Counted from the stretch's first letter, positions 27,993 through 36,760 are shown. The stretch is DNA of 64,000 nucleotides from Hymenobacter sp. GOD-10R (GCF_035609205.1 NZ_CP141184.1:4781001-4845000); one strand, 5' to 3'. Numbers and translations are program-made. Notes: generated from the sequence alone by a model not told the origin.

Positions 27993-28079
27993 ACTCCGCT
28001 TTACCTCGCGGTTTGCGGCTACTCCTGAGTAGCCGCGCGCGTCTGCGTTTTCTACTTACCCGATAAGATTTCTCGAAAA

Positions 28080-28847
28080 ATGCTTTTCTCTAAACTCCCC
28101 GCGTTTTGGATAGCGCTGGCTATTAGCGCTATTACCTTTACTGGCTGCGACAAAGACGACTCCTCGCCCACTACCACCACAGGCACGCTAGACGTCGAGA
28201 TGGAGAACATGGTGGGCACTTCCCCCCTAGCTCTAAACACCGGTAACTACACGACGGAAGCTGGCGACCATTTCACGGTTACAACATTCAACTACTATAT
28301 CTCCAACATCAAGCTCACCAAAGCCGATGGCAGCGCCTTTGTACAGCCCGAAAGCTATTATCTGGTGAAAGAGTCGGATGCCGCTTCGCATCACTTCACC
28401 ATTCCGGATGTGCCCGTTGGTGATTACACAGGCATCACTTTCACCATTGGTGTTGACAGCTTGCACAATGTATTTGGTGCACAAACAGGGGCGCTAGATC
28501 CTTCCAACAACATGTTTTGGAGTTGGAATACCGGCTACATCTTCCTAAAGATGGAAGGTACCTCTCCCGAGTCGCCGAGCAAAGCACTGGTCTTTCACGT
28601 TGGTGGCTTCATGAAGCCGTACAATGCTATCCGCACCGTTTCGCCTTCTTTCAATGGCAAGACCGTAATGGTGCGCACTGATCATAGCCCGGAAATTCAC
28701 TTTCACGCCGATGTGCTGAAGCTATTTACCGGAATGCGTTTCGCAGATACTGGTAGCACGAGCCACAGTGCGGGCGCTAATGCGGTACGGGTAGCCAATA
28801 ACTACAGCGCAGGTATGTTTACCGTGGATCATATCCACGCCAATTAG
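28080..28847 (+). CDS. MbnP-family lipoprotein (putative copper-binding)
   Basis: The 255-residue lipoprotein has the lipobox FTGC (Cys near residue 23). It then shows the beta-rich MbnP pattern: FNYYISNIKL near the N-terminus, GVDSLHNVFGAQTGALDPSNNMFWSWNTGYIFLKMEG in the centre, and several His residues (HFHADV, VDHIHAN). MbnP proteins were described with methanobactin genes and bind copper; their partner MbnH, a di-haem MauG-like enzyme, oxidises a Trp of MbnP to kynurenine. Here the MbnH-like gene starts 5 bases after the stop, so the pair is conserved and coupled. Candidate Trp residues lie in FWSWNTGY. No methanobactin biosynthesis genes are in the window. Confidence 0.85.
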   Translation: MLFSKLPAFWIALAISAITFTGCDKDDSSPTTTTGTLDVEMENMVGTSPLALNTGNYTTEAGDHFTVTTFNYYISNIKLTKADGSAFVQPESYYLVKESDAASHHFTIPDVPVGDYTGITFTIGVDSLHNVFGAQTGALDPSNNMFWSWNTGYIFLKMEGTSPESPSKALVFHVGGFMKPYNAIRTVSPSFNGKTVMVRTDHSPEIHFHADVLKLFTGMRFADTGSTSHSAGANAVRVANNYSAGMFTVDHIHAN

Positions 28848-28852
28848 CAGCG

Positions 28853-29908
28853 GTGTTACGCTTAGGATTCATCCTGCTAGCTACTGGGCTGGCAGGATGC
28901 CTGGCTGGTTGCCAGCCAGACGCGGATGTGCTGCAACCCGAAACGGTCCCGGGCGCACTACTTCCTACTAATTTTCCGGCCCCCGTTTACACGCTGGAAA
29001 CTAATCCGCCCACGCAGGAGGCTTTCGAGCTAGGTCGTACGTTGTTCTATGATCCTCGGCTTTCGCGCGACAATCAAGTGTCGTGTGGCAGCTGTCACCA
29101 GCAGTATGCGGCATTTGCCCACGCCGATCATCGGGTAAGTCACGGCGTCGATGGCCTATTGGGGACGCGCAACGCGCCGGCTTTACAGAACCTTCGCTGG
29201 AAGAAGACTTTCTTCTGGGACGGGGGACCTCAAAACCTAGAGATGCTGCCGCTGGCGCCCATAACTAACCCAGTGGAAATGGATGAGACGCTGGAAAACG
29301 TGCTGCGCAAGCTCAACGCTGACCCCAAGTACCAGGAGCGTTTTGCTAAGGTATATGGTCAATCGCCTATTAATTCGCAACAGTTTTTGCGAGCTCTCGC
29401 GCAATTCCTGGCGTCACTCACGTCTGCTAATTCACGCTACGATCATTATGCGCGCCAAGAGGCAGGCGGGCAACTTAACGAGACAGAACTACGTGGCCGT
29501 ACGTTGGTAGCGCAAAAATGCGCCGCTTGCCATGCCACTGATCTGTTCAGCGACGAATCATTTCGCAACAATGGCTTAAATAAATCTTTTGCGGCTGATT
29601 CCGGGCGGGCCCACATCACCAGTTTGCCCGCCGACCAGGGTCGGTTCAAAGTGCCTTCGCTGCGCAACGTAATGCTGACGGCGCCCTACATGCATGACGG
29701 TCGCTTTCAGACCCTAGCGCAAGTGCTCGACCACTACGACAAAGGGGTGGTTGACTCCCCCACGCTTGATCCGCTGCTGCGACAAACCAACGGCCGCCTA
29801 GGTATTGCGCTTTCGGCGCAGGAAAAAAGCGACTTGCTCGCCTTTCTGGCGACACTTACGGATGAGCAGTTCACTAAGGATAAGCGCTTGGCTGAGCGTC
29901 AGCCTTAG
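28853..29908 (+). CDS. MbnH-like di-haem cytochrome c peroxidase family protein
   Basis: The 351-residue protein, starting with GTG at 28853, has a lipoprotein-type signal (LLATGLAGCLAGC). It has two CxxCH haem-c sites, CGSCHQQ near residue 78 and CAACHATD near residue 225. The phrases RLSRDNQVSCGSCHQ, FWDGG and MHDGRFQTLAQVLDHYDKGV are typical of the CcpA/MauG superfamily. Members reduce peroxide or carry out high-valent iron oxidation of a partner protein. Direct coupling to the mbnP-like gene argues for the MbnH role of modifying MbnP, rather than simple peroxide removal. It acts in the periplasm. Confidence 0.88.
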   Translation: MLRLGFILLATGLAGCLAGCQPDADVLQPETVPGALLPTNFPAPVYTLETNPPTQEAFELGRTLFYDPRLSRDNQVSCGSCHQQYAAFAHADHRVSHGVDGLLGTRNAPALQNLRWKKTFFWDGGPQNLEMLPLAPITNPVEMDETLENVLRKLNADPKYQERFAKVYGQSPINSQQFLRALAQFLASLTSANSRYDHYARQEAGGQLNETELRGRTLVAQKCAACHATDLFSDESFRNNGLNKSFAADSGRAHITSLPADQGRFKVPSLRNVMLTAPYMHDGRFQTLAQVLDHYDKGVVDSPTLDPLLRQTNGRLGIALSAQEKSDLLAFLATLTDEQFTKDKRLAERQP

Positions 29909-29980
29909 CGCTGACGCTGTGTTCTGCGCGACGCAACAGCTTGTTTATTCCACTCAACATTGATGCTTCTAGCTAGCTTC

Positions 29981-30985
29981 ATGAAAAAATTCTTCCTCCT
30001 TCTGCCTTTTTTCCTTTCGCTTAGCCTTAAGAGTCAGGCTTGCGATATCTGCGGCTGTTTCATGGGCATCACGCCTTATGACAACCAGAGTGGCGTCTCG
30101 ATCATGCACCGTTACCGTATCTTCAATGGTTACCGGCAGTTAGGTCAGACGCCGCAGTTCTTTCCGGATGGCGTGCGGCCTTTTTTCCCTGCTCACCTCA
30201 ACAACGATACGGGCTACGAGCACTCACACAAAGGCGACCCGAACGACTACGAAGCCTTTCGCGTGATTGAAGTACGCGGCAAATACTTCCTCTCTCAACG
30301 AGTGGAGCTGAATGCCTTTGTACCCTACGTGATGAACACTTCCCAGATTAACGGCAAGCAGTTGAACGCTTCCGGCATCGGTGACGTGACGGTTTTCGCG
30401 GGCTACCACCTGATTCGCAATATCGAAACGGCAGGCGTGCAAAGCCGCTTAATTGTAGGCGGCGGCCTCAAGCTACCAACTGGCAACTTCCAGCGCGTGA
30501 ACCAGGATGGCAAGCGCTACCCGTTACTGAACCAAGTAGGCACGGGCACCACCGATGGTTTCGTGTATGCCAATTACATCGGCAGCTGGCGTAGCTTAGG
30601 CTTAAGCGTAAACAGCAGCTACCGGGTAGCCTCGCGCAACCGTTTCGAAAATAGCATTGCCCCTAGCACTACTACGTTCGCCAGCCTGTTCTACCGCTTG
30701 CCCCTAGGTCAGAATTGGCAGGTGTACCCTTCCGCTCAGTTCTTTTATGAAAAAACGGATGGCGAAGAGCTAGAAGGGCGGCTCACCGGCGAACATGAGA
30801 TGAACAATGCTCTCTTGGGGCCTGGCCTTGATGTGTACTACAAGAATTTCTCACTGAACACTAGCATGCAGTTCCCCGTGTACACAGCCATGACCGACCA
30901 CCCTGCCAGTGCAGGCCGCTTCGTGCTAGCGGTAGGCTACAGCTTTAAGCAGACCAAGTACTTATTGAAAAGAAAACAAGAGTAA
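29981..30985 (+). CDS. Outer-membrane beta-barrel protein with N-terminal CDICGC motif
   Basis: From ATG 29981 the protein has 334 residues with a signal peptide (about 1-20). The mature end then reads CDICGCFMG, three Cys within six residues. The remainder alternates hydrophobic and polar residues with aromatic belts and ends in an aromatic-rich strand (FVLAVGYSFKQ), as in outer-membrane barrels of the transporter/MetA-pathway type. It follows the MbnP/MbnH-like pair by 72 bases on the same strand. A natural inference is that the Cys cluster binds metal or haem at the periplasmic mouth of a channel. No function is established by sequence. Confidence 0.72.
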   Translation: MKKFFLLLPFFLSLSLKSQACDICGCFMGITPYDNQSGVSIMHRYRIFNGYRQLGQTPQFFPDGVRPFFPAHLNNDTGYEHSHKGDPNDYEAFRVIEVRGKYFLSQRVELNAFVPYVMNTSQINGKQLNASGIGDVTVFAGYHLIRNIETAGVQSRLIVGGGLKLPTGNFQRVNQDGKRYPLLNQVGTGTTDGFVYANYIGSWRSLGLSVNSSYRVASRNRFENSIAPSTTTFASLFYRLPLGQNWQVYPSAQFFYEKTDGEELEGRLTGEHEMNNALLGPGLDVYYKNFSLNTSMQFPVYTAMTDHPASAGRFVLAVGYSFKQTKYLLKRKQE

Positions 30986-31108
30986 AGAGGCCGACAATCT
31001 TGCGCCGAGAAGCACGTTAGAACACAGCTTTGTGTGCGTGAAACCCAGCTGTAGCTGGCTGTGTTGTACGCGTGAAGTTGTATCTTGAAGTACACTCTTG
31101 CCTTGCTT

Positions 31109-32236
31109 ATGTTGCCTAGCCTTACGCGTGTTTCTTCTTGGCTCTGGGCCTTGGCCTTCGTTTTCTTCTTGCTGGCAGCGTGCAGCAAGACGGATCCGGA
31201 GCAAGAGTCGGAGGATGATACGCCGGTCGTGACAACGCCGTACAGCTTGGTGCTGCCCAGTAAGTTTCCGCAGAGCGTAACGGTACCGGCTGATAATCCG
31301 CTGACGGAGGAGGGTGTGAAGCTAGGTCGCTTTCTATTTTATGAAACCAAACTGTCGCGCGACAACACCATGTCGTGCGGCAGCTGCCACCAGCAGAGCA
31401 AAGCCTTCACCGATGGGCGGGCTCGCGCGCTGGGCGTTGATGGACAGCAGCACCCACGCGGCGCGATGTCGCTAACGAATGTGTTGTGGGAAACCAGCTT
31501 AAACTGGGATGGCGCCGTCACGACGTTGGAGCAGCAAGCCCGCATCCCCATCGAAAATGCGGTGGAGCTTCACCAACCATTGGCCGACGGGGTGGCGAAG
31601 CTGCAACAAACGGACCTCTACCCTCCCCTGTTCCGGCAGGCATTTGGCTCCAAGACTATCACGGAAGAGAATGTACTGAAGGCCTTAGCGCAATTTGAGC
31701 GCACATTGGTTTCAGCGAACTCACGGTTCGACAAGTACAACAACGGCGACCGGACGGCTCTTACGCAAACCGAATTACAGGGCCTGACCTTGTTCAACAC
31801 CCATCCGGTAGCTGTTACGCTGCCAGGCGCCAACTGCTTTCACTGCCACGGCGCTCCCCTGTTCACCGCCCGCGACTTCTTCAACAACGGCCTCGACGCC
31901 ACGTTCACGGACCTAGGTCGAGGTAGCGTCACGAAGCAAAGCTTCGATAACGGCAAGTTCAAAGCCCCTTCCTTACGCAATATTGCCCTAACAGCACCTT
32001 ACATGCACGACGGCCGCTTCCAAACCTTGGAGCAGGTACTCGACCATTATAGCGACCATGTGCAGCTCGCCAGTCCGAACATCGATCCGAATATGCTAGA
32101 TGCCGCTAACTCCGCCTTTAGCAATCAGCTGACACTCACAGCAACTCAGAAAAAGCAGATCATTGCCTTCCTAGGTACCCTAACGGATTCGACGTTTATT
32201 CAGGACCCGCGCTTTTCAGACCCATTCAAACCATAG
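31109..32236 (+). CDS. Second di-haem cytochrome c peroxidase family lipoprotein
   Basis: From the ATG at 31109 the protein has 375 residues with a lipoprotein signal (FFLLAACSK). Two haem-c motifs are CGSCHQQ near residue 92 and CFHCHGA near residue 247. It shares RDNTMSCGSCHQQ, NWDGAVTTLEQQA and MHDGRFQTLEQVLDHYSDHV with the MbnH-like gene 2 kb upstream but is clearly diverged. It may be a peroxide-reducing CcpA or a second modifying enzyme. A TTG eight codons upstream is a less likely start. It lies 123 bases after the barrel gene and could be the last member of the cluster. Confidence 0.87.
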   Translation: MLPSLTRVSSWLWALAFVFFLLAACSKTDPEQESEDDTPVVTTPYSLVLPSKFPQSVTVPADNPLTEEGVKLGRFLFYETKLSRDNTMSCGSCHQQSKAFTDGRARALGVDGQQHPRGAMSLTNVLWETSLNWDGAVTTLEQQARIPIENAVELHQPLADGVAKLQQTDLYPPLFRQAFGSKTITEENVLKALAQFERTLVSANSRFDKYNNGDRTALTQTELQGLTLFNTHPVAVTLPGANCFHCHGAPLFTARDFFNNGLDATFTDLGRGSVTKQSFDNGKFKAPSLRNIALTAPYMHDGRFQTLEQVLDHYSDHVQLASPNIDPNMLDAANSAFSNQLTLTATQKKQIIAFLGTLTDSTFIQDPRFSDPFKP

Positions 32237-32264
32237 AGACCTAGGTCGGAATCTTATCTTGCGG

Positions 32265-33389
32265 ATGTATCTGTCCGGCATGTCGCTTCTTTCCCCTCCA
32301 CCTAGTCCTACGCCATCTACTACTCGCGCGAAAACGTACTTGCCTGCACTAACGGGTGTGCGGGCTTTGGCGGCTTACTTGGTTTTTTTACACCATTTTA
32401 ACCCATTCCAATCCGAGGGTGCACCTCAGCTCCTACAGCGAATTGTGCTGGAGTTTCATATCGGTGTGTCCATTTTCTTCGTGCTTAGCGGGTTCTTAAT
32501 CACGCTGCGCTATTATGGCTCAGAGCAATGGACTTGGTCGTGGTGGGGCCCTTACCTACGCAACCGTTTTGCCAGGATTTACCCAATGTATTTCCTGCTG
32601 ACCTGCGCCTTTTTCCTACTGCGTTTTCAAACAGAAGGAGTTTTCGTCTTTCGGACTTGGTTGTTCAACGTTCTCTTTTTACGCGGTTTCTTCGATGAGA
32701 TGAAGTTTTCGGGTATCGCGCAAGGTTGGACGCTCACCGTAGAAGAGTGCTTTTACTTATTCGCCCCGGTTGCTTTTATGCTGCTACGTAAGCGAATCAA
32801 GTTGTGGGTCCAGCCTTTCCTGTTGTTAGCGGTTGGCTGCTTGCTCGTTCTTACCGTTGGTCAGCTGCACCACCATGGCTTATTCGGGAACTTCAAATTT
32901 GTTCTACTCTACACCTTCTTCGGGCGGTGCTTTGAGTTCTACGCGGGTATGCAGCTTGCGTTTTGGTATCGCCAAGATCGTATTCGGCGATACTCTTTTC
33001 CGGGCTTGCTAACAAGCCTAGGTTTAGTAGTGATGGCCGCCGCCCTAGGAGGTATGGTTTGGACGAAAGGTGGCTACAGCTACGGACAGGAACACCCGTT
33101 CGGTGCTGCACTCAACAACGTGGTACTCCCCGGCGGCATCGTCACTTTTTTTGCCGGATTACTCACTGAGCCAACCTGGCTTCGACGGTTCTTTGCTTCG
33201 TCGCCGCTGCAGCTTCTGGGCAAAAGTTCCTACGTTTTTTACCTTATTCACATGGGTTTTATACAAAAGTGGCTAGCTACGAACTGGACAGAAAATTCGG
33301 GCAAGCTTTTTGTCATTCTAAATATTCTAGCTATTGTACTCTATTACGCAGTAGAACAACCGCTGAATCGTCTACTACGCCGCACTTAA
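32265..33389 (+). CDS. Membrane acyltransferase of the OafA/YrhL (acyltransferase 3) family
   Basis: This integral membrane protein of about 374 residues has ten or so helices. It carries the family signature LPALTGVRALAAYLVFLHHF near the N-terminus with the His expected for catalysis, plus FFVLSGFLITLRY, RNRFARIYPMYF and GWTLTVEECFYLFAP. Such enzymes O-acylate surface polysaccharides, lipopolysaccharide or peptidoglycan at the inner membrane. The target cannot be read from sequence. ATG codons at 32265 and 32280 are both possible starts. It follows the second peroxidase by 28 bases and may share its transcript. Confidence 0.87.
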   Translation: MYLSGMSLLSPPPSPTPSTTRAKTYLPALTGVRALAAYLVFLHHFNPFQSEGAPQLLQRIVLEFHIGVSIFFVLSGFLITLRYYGSEQWTWSWWGPYLRNRFARIYPMYFLLTCAFFLLRFQTEGVFVFRTWLFNVLFLRGFFDEMKFSGIAQGWTLTVEECFYLFAPVAFMLLRKRIKLWVQPFLLLAVGCLLVLTVGQLHHHGLFGNFKFVLLYTFFGRCFEFYAGMQLAFWYRQDRIRRYSFPGLLTSLGLVVMAAALGGMVWTKGGYSYGQEHPFGAALNNVVLPGGIVTFFAGLLTEPTWLRRFFASSPLQLLGKSSYVFYLIHMGFIQKWLATNWTENSGKLFVILNILAIVLYYAVEQPLNRLLRRT

Positions 33390-33425
33390 TCCTTATTCAA
33401 CCACCCTTTCGCTTCGCTAATTTGC

Positions 33426-33587
33426 ATGAACCTTACTCGCGTTTTTTGCCTTTCGCTACTCACGCTCCTAACGGCATGCTCGGTAGCCTCGCATCCTTTA
33501 ACGACCTCTGCCGATCCGGAAAGAGCCGATCCGATCAAGATGAACCATGCACAACTCATGGATTCGACCAGCAACGGACAGCGCTAA
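33426..33587 (+). CDS. 53-residue small lipoprotein
   Basis: ATG at 33426 opens a 54-codon frame ending with TAA at 33585. The product has a positive N-terminus (MNLTR), a hydrophobic core (VFCLSLLTLL) and a lipobox LTAC with Cys near residue 18. A short polar tail of about 35 residues follows. This is the layout of a small bacterial lipoprotein. It lies 36 bases after the acyltransferase stop and just before the terminator shared with ftsZ. Function is unknown. Confidence 0.6.
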   Translation: MNLTRVFCLSLLTLLTACSVASHPLTTSADPERADPIKMNHAQLMDSTSNGQR

Positions 33588-33600
33588 TGGTAAGCGTAAG

Positions 33601-33645
33601 AAAAAGCTAGGCCACCTGAAGATTCTCCAGATGGCCTAGCTTTTT
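33601..33645. terminator. Bidirectional terminator between the small lipoprotein gene and ftsZ
   Basis: Arms AAAAAGCTAGGCC (33601-33613) and GGCCTAGCTTTTT (33633-33645) pair perfectly, with further partial pairing inside (CTG/CAG). T-runs follow on both sides. It sits between convergent stops at 33587 and 33662. Confidence 0.88.
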
Positions 33646-33661
33646 TTGTTATTGCTTAAAC

Positions 33662-35161
33662 CTAATCCACGTTGTCGTGCAGGAAACGGTTGTCACCTAG
33701 CAGCTCGTTGTCATCAGAAAGGTTGAAGCGCGAGATGTTCCGCTCGCTTGATGGCACTACGTTTTCCAGCTTCACATGGCGACGCAGGTAAGCCGGCGTA
33801 TCCAACTGGTCTTTGATAGCGTCGTTAGAAAGACCATTGCTTAGTTCCTGCAAGCGGCGACGGCGCTCTTCCGCCCGAGCATCCAACGAAGGCCGTGGAG
33901 CAGGCATGGGAGCAGGTGCCGGGGCCGGTTGCTGCGGCGCAGACTGGTACACTACCGGCTCCGGAGCAGGCGACGAAGGCGCTGCTACAGGCGGTACAGG
34001 TGCCGAGTAAGGTGAGGTTTCTAAGTCAAACGTTACCTTGGGCGGCTCAGGCGCAGCAGCTACGGGAGCAGGCGCACTGAATGTAGGCACTGTGGGTGCT
34101 GGTGCATCCTGCCGATCCTTGTCAAACAGGTTAATCTGCGGATCGGGTCCCGACTCAGCTCTCGTACCTAGCCCCTGAATGCTGATGTTGTGCGTTTCGC
34201 GCGCAAAACCCGTCGCAATAACCGTTACGCGGATGCTCTGACCAAGGGTCGAGTCGATGCCGTGACCGAAGATCACCTCGGCGTCCTGACCGGCTTTGTC
34301 TTGGATGTACTCCGTGATTTCGGTGAGTTCATCCATTTCCAGTTCGGCTTGGTCGCCCGACATGATGCTGAGCAGAATCTTCTGCGCGCCGTGGATGTCG
34401 GTGTTGTTGAGCAGCGGCGAAGCCAGAGCTTCCTCGGCAGCACGATGAGCGCGGTTTTCGCCCTCCGTGATGCTGCTACCCATAACGGCAGCGCCACTGT
34501 CCTTCATGACCGTTTTCACGTCTTCAAAGTCCACGTTCACCTCGGCGGTTACCGTGATGATTTCCGCGATACTCTTGGCCGCCGTACTCAGCACATTATC
34601 CGCTTTAGCGAAAGCAGCACGAATAGGCAGGTTGCCGAAGATCTCGCGAAGCTTATCGTTGAGAATCACTAGAACTGTGTCACAGTTTTCACTCAACTCC
34701 TTGATGCCGTGCTCGGCCTGTTGACGTTTCTTCTTGCCTTCAAACATGAAGGGCGCCGTCACGATACCCACAGTGAGTACCCCTAGCTCCTTGGCCACTT
34801 TGGCAATAACTGGGGCAGCACCTGTACCCGTACCACCGCCCATACCGGCCGTGATAAAGACCATCTTAGTACCGTTGCTAAGCAACTCGCGGATTTGCTC
34901 ACGGCTTTCAATAGCCGCTTGCTTACCGCGCTCCGGATTAGCGCCAGCACCTAGCCCTTCGGTTAGGTCAACGCCAATTTGAAGTTTATTAGGTACAGTG
35001 CTGCTTTGCAGTGCCTGCTTGTCGGTGTTGCAAATGACGAACTCAACGTCTTTGATACCTTGGCTGAACATGTGGTTGACGGCATTGGAGCCGCCCCCAC
35101 CCACGCCAATCACCTTGATGATCGAGTTGGATTGCGCCGGGATGTCGAATTTATAATTCAT
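33662..35161 (-). CDS. ftsZ: Cell division protein FtsZ
   Basis: FtsZ is the tubulin-like GTPase that forms the division ring. The 499-residue protein has the nucleotide-binding GVGGGGSNAVNHM, the tubulin signature GGGTGTGAAPVIA near residue 105 and the synergy-loop NVDFEDVKTVM. After about residue 330 it has a long Pro/Ala-rich linker and then a conserved C-terminal tail (TPAYLRRHVKLE) for partner binding. It is the last gene of the dcw cluster, 133 bases after ftsA. Confidence 0.97.
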   Translation of the reverse strand: MNYKFDIPAQSNSIIKVIGVGGGGSNAVNHMFSQGIKDVEFVICNTDKQALQSSTVPNKLQIGVDLTEGLGAGANPERGKQAAIESREQIRELLSNGTKMVFITAGMGGGTGTGAAPVIAKVAKELGVLTVGIVTAPFMFEGKKKRQQAEHGIKELSENCDTVLVILNDKLREIFGNLPIRAAFAKADNVLSTAAKSIAEIITVTAEVNVDFEDVKTVMKDSGAAVMGSSITEGENRAHRAAEEALASPLLNNTDIHGAQKILLSIMSGDQAELEMDELTEITEYIQDKAGQDAEVIFGHGIDSTLGQSIRVTVIATGFARETHNISIQGLGTRAESGPDPQINLFDKDRQDAPAPTVPTFSAPAPVAAAPEPPKVTFDLETSPYSAPVPPVAAPSSPAPEPVVYQSAPQQPAPAPAPMPAPRPSLDARAEERRRRLQELSNGLSNDAIKDQLDTPAYLRRHVKLENVVPSSERNISRFNLSDDNELLGDNRFLHDNVD

Positions 35162-35294
35162 TGTTGACAGGTCAGATGATAGATGACAGAATTGTTGAAT
35201 AGCTAAATGATTAAATGGCTGACTTCTTAGGTTGAGCTAAAAACAACTATTCAATTAATTCAGACTTCAACAACTTGACAATTTAGCCTTTAAA
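35162..35294. other. A/T-rich ftsA-ftsZ spacer with imperfect inverted words
   Basis: The spacer contains TTGTTGAATAGCT and, further on, CAACTATTCAA and TTCAACAACTTG, which can pair imperfectly. Similar TTGAATAGCT words occur in the sdhA-sdhB spacer. It may hold an extra ftsZ promoter or an RNA-processing hairpin; neither is proven. Confidence 0.4.
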
Positions 35295-36671
35295 CTAGTA
35301 TTGTTTATCGTCAAAATCGTCAATCAGCAACCCTTTTGTGCGGCTGATGATGTCCATGAAGAACTTGCCAGCACCCGAAGTCTTCTTCGGCGGGGCAGGT
35401 TGCTCGGGCTGTTGTTGCTGCTGCGTAGGCGCGGGCGGCGGTGTGGGGCGAACCTCAGGGGCCGGACGGTACGCAGGCAGCTGCGGCTCCTCTTCGTAGC
35501 TGCGAGTTACGCGCTCATCAATAGAGCGGTAACCCGACAGCACGAGTCCAACGGTAGTAGCGTACATCGGCGACTTCACCGCCTCAATTTTGCTCTTACC
35601 TAGGTGCTCGTTGGGGTAGCCGATACGAGTATCCATACCAGTGATATACTCCGTTAGCTGCACGAGGTTCTGCAGTTGCGAGCCACCGCCAGTCAGCACG
35701 ATACCAGCCGCTAGCTTATCGCCATGGCCAGTGCGCTGAATTTCAGCGTATACCAACTCGATGATTTCCTCCATCCGCGCCTCAATAATGTGCGCTAGGT
35801 TCTTGAGAGAAATCTCCTTTGGAGCCCGGTCGCGCAGGCCTGGAATGCTCACGATTTCGTAGTCGCTGGCTTCCTCAGCAATAGCTTTACCAAACTTCAC
35901 CTTTAGCTGCTCGGCCTGGTTCTGCATCACCAAGCAACCTTGCTTGATGTCAGAGGTCACGATGTTGCCGCCAAAGGGCAAAACAGCCGCATGGCGGATG
36001 ATGCCGTCCTTGAAGATAGCTAGGTCGGTGGTGCCACCGCCGATGTCGATCAGGGCTACACCAGCTTCCTTCTCCTCTTCGCTCAGCACCGACATGCTCG
36101 ATGATAGAGGTTCCAGAATCAGGTTGTCGATTTCCAACCCGGCCTTCGTTACGCACTTATTAATGTTGTTAATAGCCGTGCTCTGGGCCGTGATGATGTG
36201 GAAGTTGCCCTCCAAGCGCACGCCCGACATGCCCACAGGATCCAAGATACCTTCCTCGTAATCCACCTTGTAGTCTTGGGGCATTACGTGGATGATTTCC
36301 GAACCGGGTGGGGTCACCAAGCGGTACATGTCGTTGGTCAAGCGGTTCACGTCATCCACAGTGATTTCGTTATCTGAGGAAGCGCGCGTGATGCTGCCGT
36401 TGTGCTGCAAGCTTTTGATATGCTGCCCGGCAATACCTACGTTGACTACGCCAATGTTGATACCTGATTGTTCCTCGGCCTGACGGATAGCTTTTTTGAT
36501 GGCATCAACGGTCTTATCGATGTTCGACACGATGCCACGCACGACGCCTTCCGACACCGCTTTGCCCATGCCGAGTATTTCAAGTTTGCCAAACTCGTTC
36601 TTTCGCCCAACTAGGGCGCAAATTTTAGTGGTGCCAATGTCGAGGCCGACTACAATCTTATCGTTTTGCAT
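35295..36671 (-). CDS. ftsA: Cell division protein FtsA
   Basis: FtsA is an actin-like ATPase that tethers FtsZ to the membrane and recruits later division proteins. The 458-residue protein opens with the phosphate-1 motif VVGLDIGTTKICALVG. It has the phosphate-2 motif ALIDIGGGTTDLAIF near residue 203 and the adenosine motif IVLTGGGSQLQNL near residue 322. A Pro/Gln-rich linker precedes the C-terminal amphipathic segment (KFFMDIISRTKGLL) expected to bind the membrane. It follows ftsQ in the dcw cluster. Confidence 0.96.
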   Translation of the reverse strand: MQNDKIVVGLDIGTTKICALVGRKNEFGKLEILGMGKAVSEGVVRGIVSNIDKTVDAIKKAIRQAEEQSGINIGVVNVGIAGQHIKSLQHNGSITRASSDNEITVDDVNRLTNDMYRLVTPPGSEIIHVMPQDYKVDYEEGILDPVGMSGVRLEGNFHIITAQSTAINNINKCVTKAGLEIDNLILEPLSSSMSVLSEEEKEAGVALIDIGGGTTDLAIFKDGIIRHAAVLPFGGNIVTSDIKQGCLVMQNQAEQLKVKFGKAIAEEASDYEIVSIPGLRDRAPKEISLKNLAHIIEARMEEIIELVYAEIQRTGHGDKLAAGIVLTGGGSQLQNLVQLTEYITGMDTRIGYPNEHLGKSKIEAVKSPMYATTVGLVLSGYRSIDERVTRSYEEEPQLPAYRPAPEVRPTPPPAPTQQQQQPEQPAPPKKTSGAGKFFMDIISRTKGLLIDDFDDKQY

Positions 36672-36760
36672 GGGTAGAGACGGGCGAGAGAGAGTGATAA
36701 TTTAGTTGCAAGAGGTTGTTCTTCGAAAACGCATAGCTGCGCGTCGTAGCGGGAGTTCGG

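Noticed and set aside
31021..31065. Inverted repeat (AACACAGC ... GCTGTGTT) before the second peroxidase as a terminator
   Set aside because: The arms are short, the loop is long and no T-run follows; it could be a leader structure but cannot be supported as a terminator.
34190..34672. A 160-codon plus-strand frame opposite ftsZ
   Set aside because: It is fully contained in ftsZ, with no promoter and no recognisable domain.
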